In this document: positions 36,594 through 45,663 of the stretch, one piece after another
How the letters are laid out: each line of letters starts with the position of its first letter
How positions within the stretch are numbered: the stretch's first letter is position 1
NCBI GenBank assembly: GCA_038735125.1
Contig: JAVYNU010000009.1
Span: forward strand, 21,016-85,015
Source of the DNA: Ignisphaera sp.
GTDB lineage: Archaea > Thermoproteota > Thermoprotei_A > Sulfolobales > Ignisphaeraceae
DNA: 64,000 nt
Reading direction: 5' to 3'
Position numbers and translations under genes: made by a program
The notes under the pieces: model-generated
What the model saw: the letters and a program-made list of their open reading frames with translations, nothing else
Database searches by the model: none
Told to the model about the DNA's origin: nothing

Positions 36594-37961
36594 TTACATC
36601 TTTATGTATTTTATAATTTGTGATAGGAATAGCGTAAACATTGTCACAAGCTTTCTAGCCTGCTCGTTTGTATGGACAATTGATGGCATTAGATGGGGCA
36701 TACCGGCAGTCATATACACAATACCATTGATTGTCATGTACATATGCAACGCTTTGTATATTTTTTCACTCAATCTATTCATATATGCCTCTGCAATGTT
36801 TCGCGGTTTATTCAATGTGAAGTGTATGCCCATCATACTTCCTACAGAAGTTATCCAACAAATTCTGTCGAATTCTTGACAAACTTTGTCCAAGTCCTTG
36901 GCCGCTGAACTCCATCTGTAATTGAATTCGTTGTATATATATCTGTTCTCATACAAATACTTAATGGTGGCATAGCCTGCAACCATTGTTATTGTATTGC
37001 CTGTAAATGTTCCTCCATGAAAAACTCTTTGGCGAGGATTTGGATACTTTAGATGATTTAACAGCTCCATATATTCGCTGGATCCAGCAAAAGCGCCTGC
37101 CCCAGGATATCCACCTCCAACTATCTTTCCCAGTACAACTAAATCAGCTTTAACATTGAAATACTCCTGGGCTCCTCCCAAGGCAAGTCTAAAACCAGTT
37201 ATAACCTCATCAAATATTAGTAGTGCTCCATGAGCATCCGCAAGCCTTCTAACCTCCTTTAAATAGTTAGGCCCAGGTTCTATACATCCACCAGAGCCTG
37301 GAACTGGCTCAATAAGAATTGCTGCAACATCAAAATTTCTAAGCGCATTTTCAAGTTTGTTCAAGTCATTGTATGGAACAGCAATGGTGTATTTAATGAA
37401 TTCCTCAGGAATACCAAGGGACTCTGTACCATGGAATGGAGGTGTAACAGCAACATGTAGTTGATCAAGAGACCCATGCCACCCACCCTCTATCTTAACA
37501 ACATATCTTCTTTTGGTATATGCACGAGCAAGTCTAACAGCATACATATTGGCCTCGGTGCCACTGTTACAGAAACGCACCATTTCAACATTGGGTATGG
37601 CCCTCGTCAAAAGTTCTGCATATTTGACTGCATACTCATTCTCAAAGCCCAGATGGGTACCGTTTCTCGAAGCCTCACTAACAGCTTCAACAACGAAATC
37701 TGGGGCATGACCCAGTACATGTGCCCCATGCCCCATCCAATAATCGTCAAATTCATTACCATCAACATCCCAGATCTTTGAACCCTTAGCCTTTGATACA
37801 TAAAGAGGGTAGGGAGAAAAGTATCTGATATGATATGTCACACCCCCAGGTAACACCCTTTGAGCACGCTCAAACAGTTCTCTACTTCTTCTTGATCTAG
37901 CCATGTATATCGATGCTAAAGAAGATATGACTTCTTCTATTTTACTTTCATCAATTCTCAT
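36594..37961 (-). CDS. Class III aminotransferase, glutamate-1-semialdehyde aminomutase-like
   Basis: A 455-residue PLP enzyme of fold type I. FCNSGTEANMYAVRLAR is the phosphate-binding segment, LIFDEVITGFRLA holds the cofactor Asp, and the Schiff-base lysine is in VVLGKIVGGGYPGAGAF. This last motif matches HemL-type GSA aminomutases, which make 5-aminolevulinate for tetrapyrroles. No other heme or cobalamin gene is here, so another amino-group transfer is possible. Divergent neighbours are tRNA-Leu and a ferredoxin gene. Monocistronic. Confidence 0.82.
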   Translation of the reverse strand: MRIDESKIEEVISSLASIYMARSRRSRELFERAQRVLPGGVTYHIRYFSPYPLYVSKAKGSKIWDVDGNEFDDYWMGHGAHVLGHAPDFVVEAVSEASRNGTHLGFENEYAVKYAELLTRAIPNVEMVRFCNSGTEANMYAVRLARAYTKRRYVVKIEGGWHGSLDQLHVAVTPPFHGTESLGIPEEFIKYTIAVPYNDLNKLENALRNFDVAAILIEPVPGSGGCIEPGPNYLKEVRRLADAHGALLIFDEVITGFRLALGGAQEYFNVKADLVVLGKIVGGGYPGAGAFAGSSEYMELLNHLKYPNPRQRVFHGGTFTGNTITMVAGYATIKYLYENRYIYNEFNYRWSSAAKDLDKVCQEFDRICWITSVGSMMGIHFTLNKPRNIAEAYMNRLSEKIYKALHMYMTINGIVYMTAGMPHLMPSIVHTNEQARKLVTMFTLFLSQIIKYIKM

Positions 37962-38125
37962 AATAAGACTCCTATCGTAGGTAATGAATTGAGATAATAT
38001 AAACCTTTATGGGAGAAGAATAAAGATCTGGAAATACTCAAGGAAAATTCAAAATAATCATTGGAGAAAGAGCTATACGTGTATTTAAGCTTTATATTTT
38101 CCTAGGTAGTTATTGGTGCAAGATA

Positions 38126-38392
38126 TTGTTATCACATGTACTATACAATCTCCAGATGAGATTGCGTTGCAAACCAGTTTTAGACCATGCGATTTGCAAT
38201 CAATGTCTATTATGTGTTTCTAAGTGCCCTTACAAAGTATTTTATATTGGATCTGACGGCTTTGTAAAAATAGATCATACCAAATGTGTGGGTTGTGGAG
38301 TATGCGCTATGATGTGCCCATATGGTGCTATAGATTGTCAGTGGGTGCCGACATCATCACATTCTCAGAGCGGACTGAAACAATCATCATGA
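38126..38392 (+). CDS. 2x[4Fe-4S] ferredoxin
   Basis: Small electron carrier with two cluster motifs: CNQCLLCVSKCP and CVGCGVCAMMCP, each CX2CX2CX3CP. The start may be TTG 38126 or ATG 38156 (MRLRCKPV); a TATA-like tract at 38090-38099 fits either. The last ~17 residues (Ser/Gln/His-rich) are unlike ferredoxins and lie entirely antisense to a predicted C/D sRNA, so the C-terminal tail may be a by-product of that RNA gene. Redox partner unknown. Confidence 0.85.
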   Translation: MLSHVLYNLQMRLRCKPVLDHAICNQCLLCVSKCPYKVFYIGSDGFVKIDHTKCVGCGVCAMMCPYGAIDCQWVPTSSHSQSGLKQSS

Positions 38393-38394
38393 GT
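38334..38394 (-). ncRNA. C/D-box sRNA starting at the lhr stop codon
   Basis: On the minus strand: box C ATGATGA (38384-38390), 15-nt guide region (38369-38383), box D' CTGA (38365-38368), 4-nt spacer, box C' GTGATGA (38354-38360), exactly 12-nt D guide TGTCGGCACCCA (38342-38353), box D CTGA (38338-38341). All four boxes are consensus. Box C overlaps the TGA stop of the lhr helicase gene on the same strand, so the RNA may be processed from the lhr mRNA tail. It is antisense to the ferredoxin 3' end. The D' guide is complementary to a GGACTGAAACA-like string that recalls a conserved 23S rRNA segment (from memory, unverified). Confidence 0.72.
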
Positions 38395-41110
38395 TTATGA
38401 ATACACCCATTTCTTGTGTTTGCATAGCTGAGCTCTTTAAATTTTGTCTTACCTCATTCTCTAAAACCTTTTTAACCATGTCCTGAAGCCTTGCAATAAG
38501 TTTTCTCCTGTCCTCCATCAAAACAACATCACTATATCCGTAAGCAACAATATTGTGTGCAAATGGACTTGGAGCATAGAAGCTCTCAATTATTTCTATC
38601 TTTATCTCACCACTTTCAATCTTTCTCAAAACTTCCTTTGCATGTGCTAGATCCATGAAATCTTCCAAAATCTCTCTATATGTTTCTTCAATTATTGGGA
38701 ATTTTTCGTATTTCTCAACAGCTTGAATAATCTTCTCTGCATTGATTTGTCTCCTAGCAATCGATACATCAACACCTTTGTAACGTCTTAGCAACATAAA
38801 TGCTCTTTCGGCACAGTGTCTAAACCTCTTCTTGAATAGCTCTGTTTTTCTAACAGCTTTTCTAACAATCTCTTCAACATTTAGGCTAGATACACTATTA
38901 ATAGCTTTTCTGATTTGATGGATAGACACATGCCCGGGTATGGTTAGCATGAATCCGTTGTCAGTCACGGATATTTTAACATTTTCTTTCATAATATCTG
39001 CAAGTACATAGGCATGCGCTCTTGAAAGTACGTCATTGACTCTTCTACCGAATAGGCTATGGAATATGATGTTTGTGGCCATCTTCTCTCTATCAGGCCA
39101 TATCTCGACCAATATAAGCTTATCCGAAGGAATTTTGCCTTTCGTGAACAAAAGTTGCTGATAGATATAGTCATAGATGTACTCTGCAGCATGGGGTTCA
39201 ATTCCATACTCTTTAACTAACCATTCAATAACATAATCCTTAGGCATAGTATTGATCATTTCGGCTACAACCCTTCTAAATTTGCCCACCTCTAAAGCTG
39301 AGTCATAGGCTAGTGGAAGCATTTCAGAGAACCAAGAGGGAACAGTAGGCCTCTCGCCTTTAGCTGGCTCTACAACTACATGTGTTGGATGTATGGCTAA
39401 GACTCTATACGTTTTACCGCCTAGTACAAATATGTCACCTGGTGTAAGTATCTCCACAAAACCCTCTTCTAAATCGCCGATATACCTCTTCTTATTATCA
39501 ATAACAGCAAAGACTGCAACCTTAGCCTCATCGGGGATAGCACCTACATTGAGTTGGTATATCATTCTCGCTCCTCTTCTCCTACTAACAGTCTTTGTAT
39601 CTTCATCGTATCGTATCTTGGCATAAACATTATAGTCCTCTAAACCAGGATACCTACCAGCCAGATAATTTATCACGGTCATCAATTCATCCTCTGATAA
39701 ATCGTGATATGTGTAGCTCCTTCTAACTATTGCTAGAATTTCGTTAATTGTTCGAGGTTTTTCAATAGCCATCCCGACTATGTGTTGGGCTAGGATATCA
39801 AGTGGTTTTCTAGGTATCTTAACCCTATCTATTTTCCTTTCTAGGGCAAGCTTTGAAAGAACAGTGCATTCGATTAGATCATCTCTATCAACAACAATGA
39901 TAACACCCTTACTGACCTCATATGCATTATGCCCTGCTCTCCCAACTCTTTGCAAAAGTCTTGTAACACTTTTTGGACTGCTAAGCAAAGCAACAAGGTC
40001 TATATAGCCAATGTCTATGCCAAGCTCGAGGCTTGTGGAAGATACAACAGTTCTTAGTAGCCCCTTCTTAAGTTTATCCTCTACCTCGAGTCTGACATCC
40101 CTGCTCAAACTACTGTGGTGGGCTTCAATTTCATCAGCGTCAACAACACCATTGGAGCTGAGATTCTTCTTCAACTTATAGACCACACTTTCCGTGGCAC
40201 TACGGGTATTTGTGAAAACAAGTGATGTTCTATGCTGTAGAACCAGCTTTGTAAGTTCTTCATATATCGCCTCATTTAATACATTAGCTGGTGTATACAC
40301 AAGATCAAGGCGAGGTGTTACAACCCTTATATCGAGTGGCTTAGAGAACCGGGCATCAGCTATCACAATTGGCCTTGGAGAACCATCGCTATTGAAGCCA
40401 GCTAAGAATCTTGCCACATCCTCTAGAGGGGATATAGTGGCACTTAATCCAATCCTTTGAAAATCTTTGCCGACAAGGTCAACCAATCTTTCAAGTGATA
40501 GAACTAGATGTGACCCCCTCTTGCTCGAGGCCATCTCATGAACTTCATCAACGATAACCCACCTGACGGTGGCAAGTTTTTCTCTGAACTTCGGTGCATT
40601 TAGAGCCAGTGCTAGGCTCTCAGGGGTTGTAATAAGTATGTGTGGAGGGTTTCTAAGCATTCTCGATTTTTCATTTGGCAATGTATCGCTGGTTCTGACT
40701 GCAACTCTTATATCTACTTCGATTCCAAGCTCATTTCTTACATATTCTCTGGTCTCTGACAAGGGTTGTATAAGATTTTTCTGCATGTCATTGTTAAGTG
40801 CTCTGAGAGGAGATACATAAACTACGTAGATTTGATCTTTCAATTCATTATTTAGAGCCAGTCTATATAAGTCATCTATTATTGGAAGAAAAACAGCAAG
40901 TGTCTTACCTGTACCTGTAGGACTCGATATCAGTATATTATAACCGCTCTTAATATATGGAATAGACATTTTTTGTGGAGGTGTAAGAGAACCGTACCTA
41001 TTCTTAAACCAATTCACAATAGGCGGAATAAGAAAACTATACACAGCATCATCATTAAACTCACGAGCATATGCGAAGCCGTCGTTTGAAAAAACTATGT
41101 CTAAACCCAA
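38387..41110 (-). CDS. lhr: ATP-dependent helicase Lhr
   Basis: Superfamily 2 helicase of the Lhr (large helicase-related) group, 907 residues. Walker A SSPTGTGKTLAVFLP, motif II VDEVHEMA, motif III LSATI, motif Ia VSPLRALNNDM and motif VI LLQRVGRAGHN are all present, followed by the winged-helix and Lhr core C-terminal domains (~430-870). Archaeal Lhr unwinds DNA forks and RNA-DNA hybrids in repair. Complete. Its stop codon overlaps box C of a predicted C/D sRNA. Confidence 0.94.
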   Translation of the reverse strand: MGLDIVFSNDGFAYAREFNDDAVYSFLIPPIVNWFKNRYGSLTPPQKMSIPYIKSGYNILISSPTGTGKTLAVFLPIIDDLYRLALNNELKDQIYVVYVSPLRALNNDMQKNLIQPLSETREYVRNELGIEVDIRVAVRTSDTLPNEKSRMLRNPPHILITTPESLALALNAPKFREKLATVRWVIVDEVHEMASSKRGSHLVLSLERLVDLVGKDFQRIGLSATISPLEDVARFLAGFNSDGSPRPIVIADARFSKPLDIRVVTPRLDLVYTPANVLNEAIYEELTKLVLQHRTSLVFTNTRSATESVVYKLKKNLSSNGVVDADEIEAHHSSLSRDVRLEVEDKLKKGLLRTVVSSTSLELGIDIGYIDLVALLSSPKSVTRLLQRVGRAGHNAYEVSKGVIIVVDRDDLIECTVLSKLALERKIDRVKIPRKPLDILAQHIVGMAIEKPRTINEILAIVRRSYTYHDLSEDELMTVINYLAGRYPGLEDYNVYAKIRYDEDTKTVSRRRGARMIYQLNVGAIPDEAKVAVFAVIDNKKRYIGDLEEGFVEILTPGDIFVLGGKTYRVLAIHPTHVVVEPAKGERPTVPSWFSEMLPLAYDSALEVGKFRRVVAEMINTMPKDYVIEWLVKEYGIEPHAAEYIYDYIYQQLLFTKGKIPSDKLILVEIWPDREKMATNIIFHSLFGRRVNDVLSRAHAYVLADIMKENVKISVTDNGFMLTIPGHVSIHQIRKAINSVSSLNVEEIVRKAVRKTELFKKRFRHCAERAFMLLRRYKGVDVSIARRQINAEKIIQAVEKYEKFPIIEETYREILEDFMDLAHAKEVLRKIESGEIKIEIIESFYAPSPFAHNIVAYGYSDVVLMEDRRKLIARLQDMVKKVLENEVRQNLKSSAMQTQEMGVFINS

Positions 41111-41197
41111 ATACCTTACACCTTAAAACTAAAGTTTTTCCAACAGGAAAACTTCAATGCCTAAAAGCTTTATTAAGCATCAGCTTCGTGAAAAATA

Positions 41198-41452
41198 TCA
41201 TATATTTATCTTTGAAAGGGCTTCTCTCACGTTTTTGGGCAAGGACATGTAATCTATTTCTTCTGCTTCTTTTTCTGGATATTCCCATTCCTTCTCAGTT
41301 CCATCAGATAATGTGTAAACATGTCTTGTAATAAGTATTGGAACAGCGAAGAGTTTACCATCTTGGGATCTGCAGAGTTCAACAATTATTCTTTTATCAC
41401 CTTTTTTTACAATGTATCTTTTCTCAATGCTTACCCTATACATTATCCTCAC
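41198..41452 (-). CDS. Small hypothetical protein, 84 aa
   Basis: An 84-residue, mostly beta protein (YRVSIEKRYIVKKGDKRIIVELCRS, LFAVPILITRHVYTL) with an acidic helical tail (EKEAEEIDYMSLPKNVREALSKI). Looks like a small barrel or a protein-binding domain. It overlaps the end of the 248-residue gene by 17 bp (8 bp if ATG 41443 is used), so the two are coupled. No family recognised. Confidence 0.62.
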   Translation of the reverse strand: MRIMYRVSIEKRYIVKKGDKRIIVELCRSQDGKLFAVPILITRHVYTLSDGTEKEWEYPEKEAEEIDYMSLPKNVREALSKINI

Positions 41453-42182
41453 TTTTCTGCTCTTTTTTACTATTCGATATAAGGATATTTTTAACTATAT
41501 TATCTGGTAGGGTAAAAAAGTGTTTACTTACCTCAATTATGTAGCTTGTTGATGGTATTGCCTTTGGTATTCCAATTTCAAGTGCTATAATATTCTTTGA
41601 CATGTTGATATCCATTTGACTTTTTATCTGACCAGAGGCTATTCTAGATCCAACCTCATATGCTATAACAAATTTGGCAAACCTTCTTACAGTTTCTTGT
41701 AGTGGTTCAAAGAAGTTATACAGCTTTCTCATTATCATCGCTAGATCTTCGAATTTCGCAAACCCAAAATAATACAATGTGAAGACAAATCTGAGAAACC
41801 TTGCAATAAACGAATCGCTTAACCTTGAGCACAGATCTCCCATGGCTTCACAAAAACCTTCTCTAGATGTTGTTATGCTGAGTGTCTTCATCATTGTTTC
41901 AAACACCATCTCTGTTGAGAACAAAGATTTCAAGGTCTCGTCATCTAGCTCTTTATCTATTCCAAGACCCCATTTACCAATTATATAAAGCGATGCCATT
42001 TCTTTATCGTATAGATCAGGAGGGCTGCTAGAACCCCTTATAGGCTCCACTCCCATACTGCTATAAACACTCTTTAGTATATCAATTGCTTCTTCTCTTC
42101 TTTTGGCGGGCTTAGATACTATAATGCTCCATGCTGTTGTTATAGCCTCCACTCTCTTTCTTCTCAAATTCAACCTTGGCAC
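41436..42182 (-). CDS. Archaeal hypothetical protein, possibly DUF2192
   Basis: A 248-residue, largely helical soluble protein with a basic N terminus (PRLNLRRKRVEAITTAWSIIV). The segment DLYDKEMASLYIIGKWGLGI (~residues 56-75) resembles my memory of the crenarchaeal DUF2192 family, but I cannot confirm it. It is followed, with overlap, by an 84-residue gene on the same strand. It lies between lhr and the divergent B12-type radical SAM gene. Function unknown. Confidence 0.65.
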   Translation of the reverse strand: MPRLNLRRKRVEAITTAWSIIVSKPAKRREEAIDILKSVYSSMGVEPIRGSSSPPDLYDKEMASLYIIGKWGLGIDKELDDETLKSLFSTEMVFETMMKTLSITTSREGFCEAMGDLCSRLSDSFIARFLRFVFTLYYFGFAKFEDLAMIMRKLYNFFEPLQETVRRFAKFVIAYEVGSRIASGQIKSQMDINMSKNIIALEIGIPKAIPSTSYIIEVSKHFFTLPDNIVKNILISNSKKEQKSEDNV

Positions 42183-42305
42183 CCTAGCAATAGATAATCC
42201 ATGGAATTTCTAAAAGCTCTCATATTTTCTAATGGTGACTAGGTATATATACCTTCCTATGTCATATGTAAGAATAAATCACTTTAGCTACAAGGTTTTG
42301 ATTAT

Positions 42306-43862
42306 ATGAGTAGACTTAATGCTGAGATAATTATAACCACTGATAGAAGCATGATGACAAATCATCATGGAAGAGAATTTATAGGCTTTCTAGCCACAGG
42401 TCCTGCTATTGGTATTCCAGAATCGCTATGGATGTATCTTTGCTGTCCTAAACCGAAGGTTGATGAATTTGGTAGACCGCGTGAGGCTCCCTATGGTCTG
42501 CGAAAAATTGAGGCAGCTCTGCAAGATGCTGGGCTAGAGGCTTACATCATAGATCCAGATTACTTGGATAGATATGTGGATACAGCCAAAATTCTAATGA
42601 TAGGACACCATGACTTCTTCGCTTTTGGGCCTCCAAGTTCTGAATGGTGGCTTATAACAGGTAAGGAACCTGTCAATAGAAAGAGTTTCTTCAAGCTCAT
42701 GAATAGCGAAGCTGTGCAGAAGATGAGAAGTAAAAACGTAAAAATTGTAGTTGGAGGGCCGGCAGCTTGGCAATGGCTTTGGGTACCAGAGTATGTAGAT
42801 AGATGGGGGATAGATATTATTGTTGAGGGAGAGGCTGATGAAATTATTGTTGACATTGCTAAGAGGATTTTGAATGGAGAGAAGCTACCGAGATATATAT
42901 CTGTTGGCGCTCATGAATCACCTTCGATAGATAAAATACCTTTGATCAAGGGCGCAAGTGTCAATGGATTGGTAGAGATTATGAGAGGTTGTCCAAGAGG
43001 TTGCAAATTCTGTAGTGTAACATTAAGACCTCTTAGACATATCCCCATTGAGAGAATAATTGAAGAAATAAAAGTTAATAAGAGGCAAGGCATTAAAGGC
43101 GCTATTCTGCATAGCGAAGATGTTTTATTATATGGGGCCAAGGGTATAGAGATAAATGAAGAGGCCTTGATAAAGCTTCATGATAGTGTTGCAAAAATTG
43201 TTGATAGTATAGCATGGGCACACGCATCGCTAGCAGCGATAGTATACGCTCAAAGAAAGCACAAATTAATATCAAAGATAACCGACATCATATATTCAAG
43301 ACTTGAACAAAACTATCTGGGTGTTGAGGTGGGTATAGAAACAGGATCGCCACGATTAGCAAAGATAATAATGCCAGCGAAAGCAGCTCCGTTCAAGGTT
43401 GAGGAATGGCCTGATATAGTCGAGGAGGCATTTGCTATAATGCATGATCATAGAATAATACCTGCTGCAACATTTATACTAGGATTTCCTGGTGAGGAGC
43501 CTGACGACGTTGTCAAAACAATTGAACTGCTCGAGAGATTAAGAAAGTATAGAAGTTTAATTGTGCCAATGCTTTTCGTGCCCATGGGTGCACTAAAATC
43601 TGAGGAGGGGGGTGTAACAGGTATGAAGATAACGCCAGAGCATGCTGAAGCTATGAGGGTAGCATTTTGGCATACTGTCCACTGGGAAGAAGATATAGTA
43701 ACAAACTTTTACATGAGAGGAATTAAGTATGAACCACTAAAACTAATTATAAAAGCATTTCTATGGATTGCAAAGAAAAAAATGAAGAATATAGAGGAAA
43801 AAGTCTTGCCATCGTTTACAGGCAAGGAACTTTCATTGAGAGGATGTAATAGCTGTAATTAA
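42306..43862 (+). CDS. B12-binding-type radical SAM protein
   Basis: A 518-residue COG1032-type protein. An N-terminal Rossmann-like region (~50-200; KNVKIVVGGPAAWQW, DIIVEGEADEIIVDIAKRI) matches the cobalamin-binding-like domain, and the radical SAM motif is CPRGCKFC (CX3CX2C, ~225-232). GVEIGIETGSPR-type and FPGEEPDDVVKTIELLERL motifs follow, as in MiaB-related barrels. The DxHxxG cobalamin ligand set is not evident. It may methylate or thiolate RNA, protein or lipid. A second COG1032-type gene lies at 57126. It precedes an ESCRT-III paralog. Confidence 0.82.
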   Translation: MSRLNAEIIITTDRSMMTNHHGREFIGFLATGPAIGIPESLWMYLCCPKPKVDEFGRPREAPYGLRKIEAALQDAGLEAYIIDPDYLDRYVDTAKILMIGHHDFFAFGPPSSEWWLITGKEPVNRKSFFKLMNSEAVQKMRSKNVKIVVGGPAAWQWLWVPEYVDRWGIDIIVEGEADEIIVDIAKRILNGEKLPRYISVGAHESPSIDKIPLIKGASVNGLVEIMRGCPRGCKFCSVTLRPLRHIPIERIIEEIKVNKRQGIKGAILHSEDVLLYGAKGIEINEEALIKLHDSVAKIVDSIAWAHASLAAIVYAQRKHKLISKITDIIYSRLEQNYLGVEVGIETGSPRLAKIIMPAKAAPFKVEEWPDIVEEAFAIMHDHRIIPAATFILGFPGEEPDDVVKTIELLERLRKYRSLIVPMLFVPMGALKSEEGGVTGMKITPEHAEAMRVAFWHTVHWEEDIVTNFYMRGIKYEPLKLIIKAFLWIAKKKMKNIEEKVLPSFTGKELSLRGCNSCN

Positions 43863-43921
43863 ATTATGTGCTTTACTTTTTATAACATAAATAGTTGGCT
43901 AAAATATATTTTGAGATGGTT

Positions 43922-44410
43922 ATGAGTATTAAGCCAAAGCTTCTATTAAGCGTAGCACTTTTGAGGGAGCTTCACAATAAGATAGAGTATTACAAGATTG
44001 TTGTTGATAACAATATTAAAAGGGTTGAAGTGCTTTCAAAGCATACCAATATGAACAGAAAAGGTATTGAGAAAGAGAGGCAAAATCTAGAATCGTTGAA
44101 AAAGAAGTTGAATAGTATTGATCTATTTCTCGAAACAGTTATTCTAAAACTCGAAACTCTTATGGCTCTAAACCAAGCTATTTCATCGATTGTGGTTGTT
44201 AAAGAGACTGTGAAGGAGTTGAAGAAGACAATAGGGGGTTCTATACCAATAATGGAGGTTTATCTTGACAGACTCAATAGATTATCTAACGAACTCATGA
44301 ATATTGCAAGTATTGATATGAAATCAGATCCAAAAACGTCTTTATATGCTAATCAAGAGGCTAAAAAAATAATTGAAGAAGCTAAAAAAGTTGCTGGAAT
44401 GATTCAGTAG
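43922..44410 (+). CDS. ESCRT-III-like protein (CdvB paralog)
   Basis: About 162 residues, helical and coiled-coil throughout, with the Snf7/CdvB pattern: a basic N-terminal helix (KPKLLLSVALLRELHNKIEYYK), a long heptad region, then ILKLETLMALNQAISSIVVVKETVKELKKTIGG and the following acidic helix LDRLNRLSNELMN. In crenarchaea such proteins polymerise on membranes during division and vesicle budding. It lacks the broken-winged-helix C terminus of CdvB, so it fits CdvB1/B2/B3-like paralogs. cdvA and the Vps4-like ATPase are not nearby. Starts at ATG 43916 or 43922; the longer frame from 43895 is less likely. Confidence 0.72.
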   Translation: MSIKPKLLLSVALLRELHNKIEYYKIVVDNNIKRVEVLSKHTNMNRKGIEKERQNLESLKKKLNSIDLFLETVILKLETLMALNQAISSIVVVKETVKELKKTIGGSIPIMEVYLDRLNRLSNELMNIASIDMKSDPKTSLYANQEAKKIIEEAKKVAGMIQ

Positions 44411-44435
44411 ATATAAGGTATATAGATGTATTCAT

Positions 44436-44981
44436 CTATTTATCGCTTACACCCTTAACGTAGAGATAAAGTCTTGCTGTTCTCATAGGCAATGCTACTT
44501 CAACTACTTGAACAGGTCTCCATCCAGGTATTTCAAAGTCAAGCGTGACAATTCTTGTTCCATTTTTCAGTTCCGTCTCCAACTTTGGTCTTAGTGCCTT
44601 GTTTACTGAGGTCAGCAAATACATGTATATCACGCTTGCCTCGCTTAGGTTAGCTTTGAAAAAGTCTTCGTTTATAAATTCTATCCTATCTAATACATTC
44701 ATTGCTTTAGCATTTTCCTTTGCTCTTTCAATAAGTGTTGGGTTTATTTCAACACATACAGCTTTTTTTACACCTTCTTTCACAGCCCTTAAGACAACTC
44801 TGCCATCTCCACAACCAAGATCATAGAAGATATCCTCGGATTTCACATTTGCCAACCTCATGACCATGTCTAGTAACTCCTCTCTTGTTGGAACCCATGG
44901 CACTCTTGCGCCCTCGTAGTATGCGGATACCAGAGCCATCACCTCTTCAAGGCTCCACATTCTATACAACCTCGGTTTCAA
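44436..44981 (-). CDS. Protein-lysine methyltransferase, aKMT4-like
   Basis: A 181-residue SAM-dependent methyltransferase. DIFYDLGCGDGRVVLRAVK is motif I and CVEINPTLIERAKENAK motif II; INEDFFKANLSEASVIYMYLLTSVN and LPG-type LDFEIPGWRPVQVVEV follow. The order and the short length match the crenarchaeal DOT1-like lysine methyltransferase aKMT, which monomethylates many proteins such as Cren7 and the MCM helicase. An N-terminal VPWVPTREELL segment also matches. It is convergent with the ESCRT-III-like gene and upstream of the YkgJ gene on the minus strand (20-bp gap). Confidence 0.82.
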   Translation of the reverse strand: MKPRLYRMWSLEEVMALVSAYYEGARVPWVPTREELLDMVMRLANVKSEDIFYDLGCGDGRVVLRAVKEGVKKAVCVEINPTLIERAKENAKAMNVLDRIEFINEDFFKANLSEASVIYMYLLTSVNKALRPKLETELKNGTRIVTLDFEIPGWRPVQVVEVALPMRTARLYLYVKGVSDK

Positions 44982-45001
44982 GACTTATAAAGTTTCAACA
45001 T

Positions 45002-45613
45002 TTAAGGGATCCACAAACCCTTTTCCACGAGCTTCTTTCTATCTTCTTCTGCGTATCTAATTACAAATTCCAAAAATTTTTCGGCTACATCATCAAATTC
45101 TTTCTTGCTATATTGGCTACTGTTCCATTTTTCGGCTACATCATTCCACATCTTAAGTTCTAATATTCTTGCTTGGGCTAGTCTAGCTAAATCTCTCTTT
45201 ACAGGATCTTGTATAGGCTTTTTATCTATGATTAGACCTGGGCATTCTCCTAAAGCATTCTCATTGATATCTATGTCAATGTGATCCTCTTTCTCTATGT
45301 ATACAAATGGGTAAAACCTACAGACAAGTGGTTTATACGGATGAACTCTACATTTACCTTCTTTAGAGAGAAATATGCATGAACCATCATCTTTCGAGTT
45401 TAAGGCTAGGAAGTAACTTTCGTTCTTGAACATCACGCGTGGATATGTTAGATCATCGTAAAGCGATGACTCATATAAGTTTATTACATTTGGCTTTATC
45501 TCTACTTTAGAATATATGTGAAGCCTTAGCAGATCTAAGTGTGTTACTGGAATCCAATACTTTTTGCAGCAATAACCTTTGAGTACACATCTAAACATTA
45601 CCAACTTATTCAA
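45002..45613 (-). CDS. YkgJ-family cysteine cluster protein
   Basis: A 203-residue protein with the family Cys arrangement: FRCVLKGYCCKKYWIPVT at the N terminus (C-x6-CC) and GKCRVHPYKPLVCRFYPF (C-x3-HP-x4-C-R-x-YP, ~102-118), plus LGECPG. These ligands bind zinc or an Fe-S cluster. Function of the family is not established. Cysteine spacing is complete. Upstream of the methyltransferase gene on the same strand. Confidence 0.85.
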   Translation of the reverse strand: MNKLVMFRCVLKGYCCKKYWIPVTHLDLLRLHIYSKVEIKPNVINLYESSLYDDLTYPRVMFKNESYFLALNSKDDGSCIFLSKEGKCRVHPYKPLVCRFYPFVYIEKEDHIDIDINENALGECPGLIIDKKPIQDPVKRDLARLAQARILELKMWNDVAEKWNSSQYSKKEFDDVAEKFLEFVIRYAEEDRKKLVEKGLWIP

Positions 45614-45663
45614 ACCCTTTGAAATACATTGAATTATATTAATGGAAAAATATTGTGTTTAAA

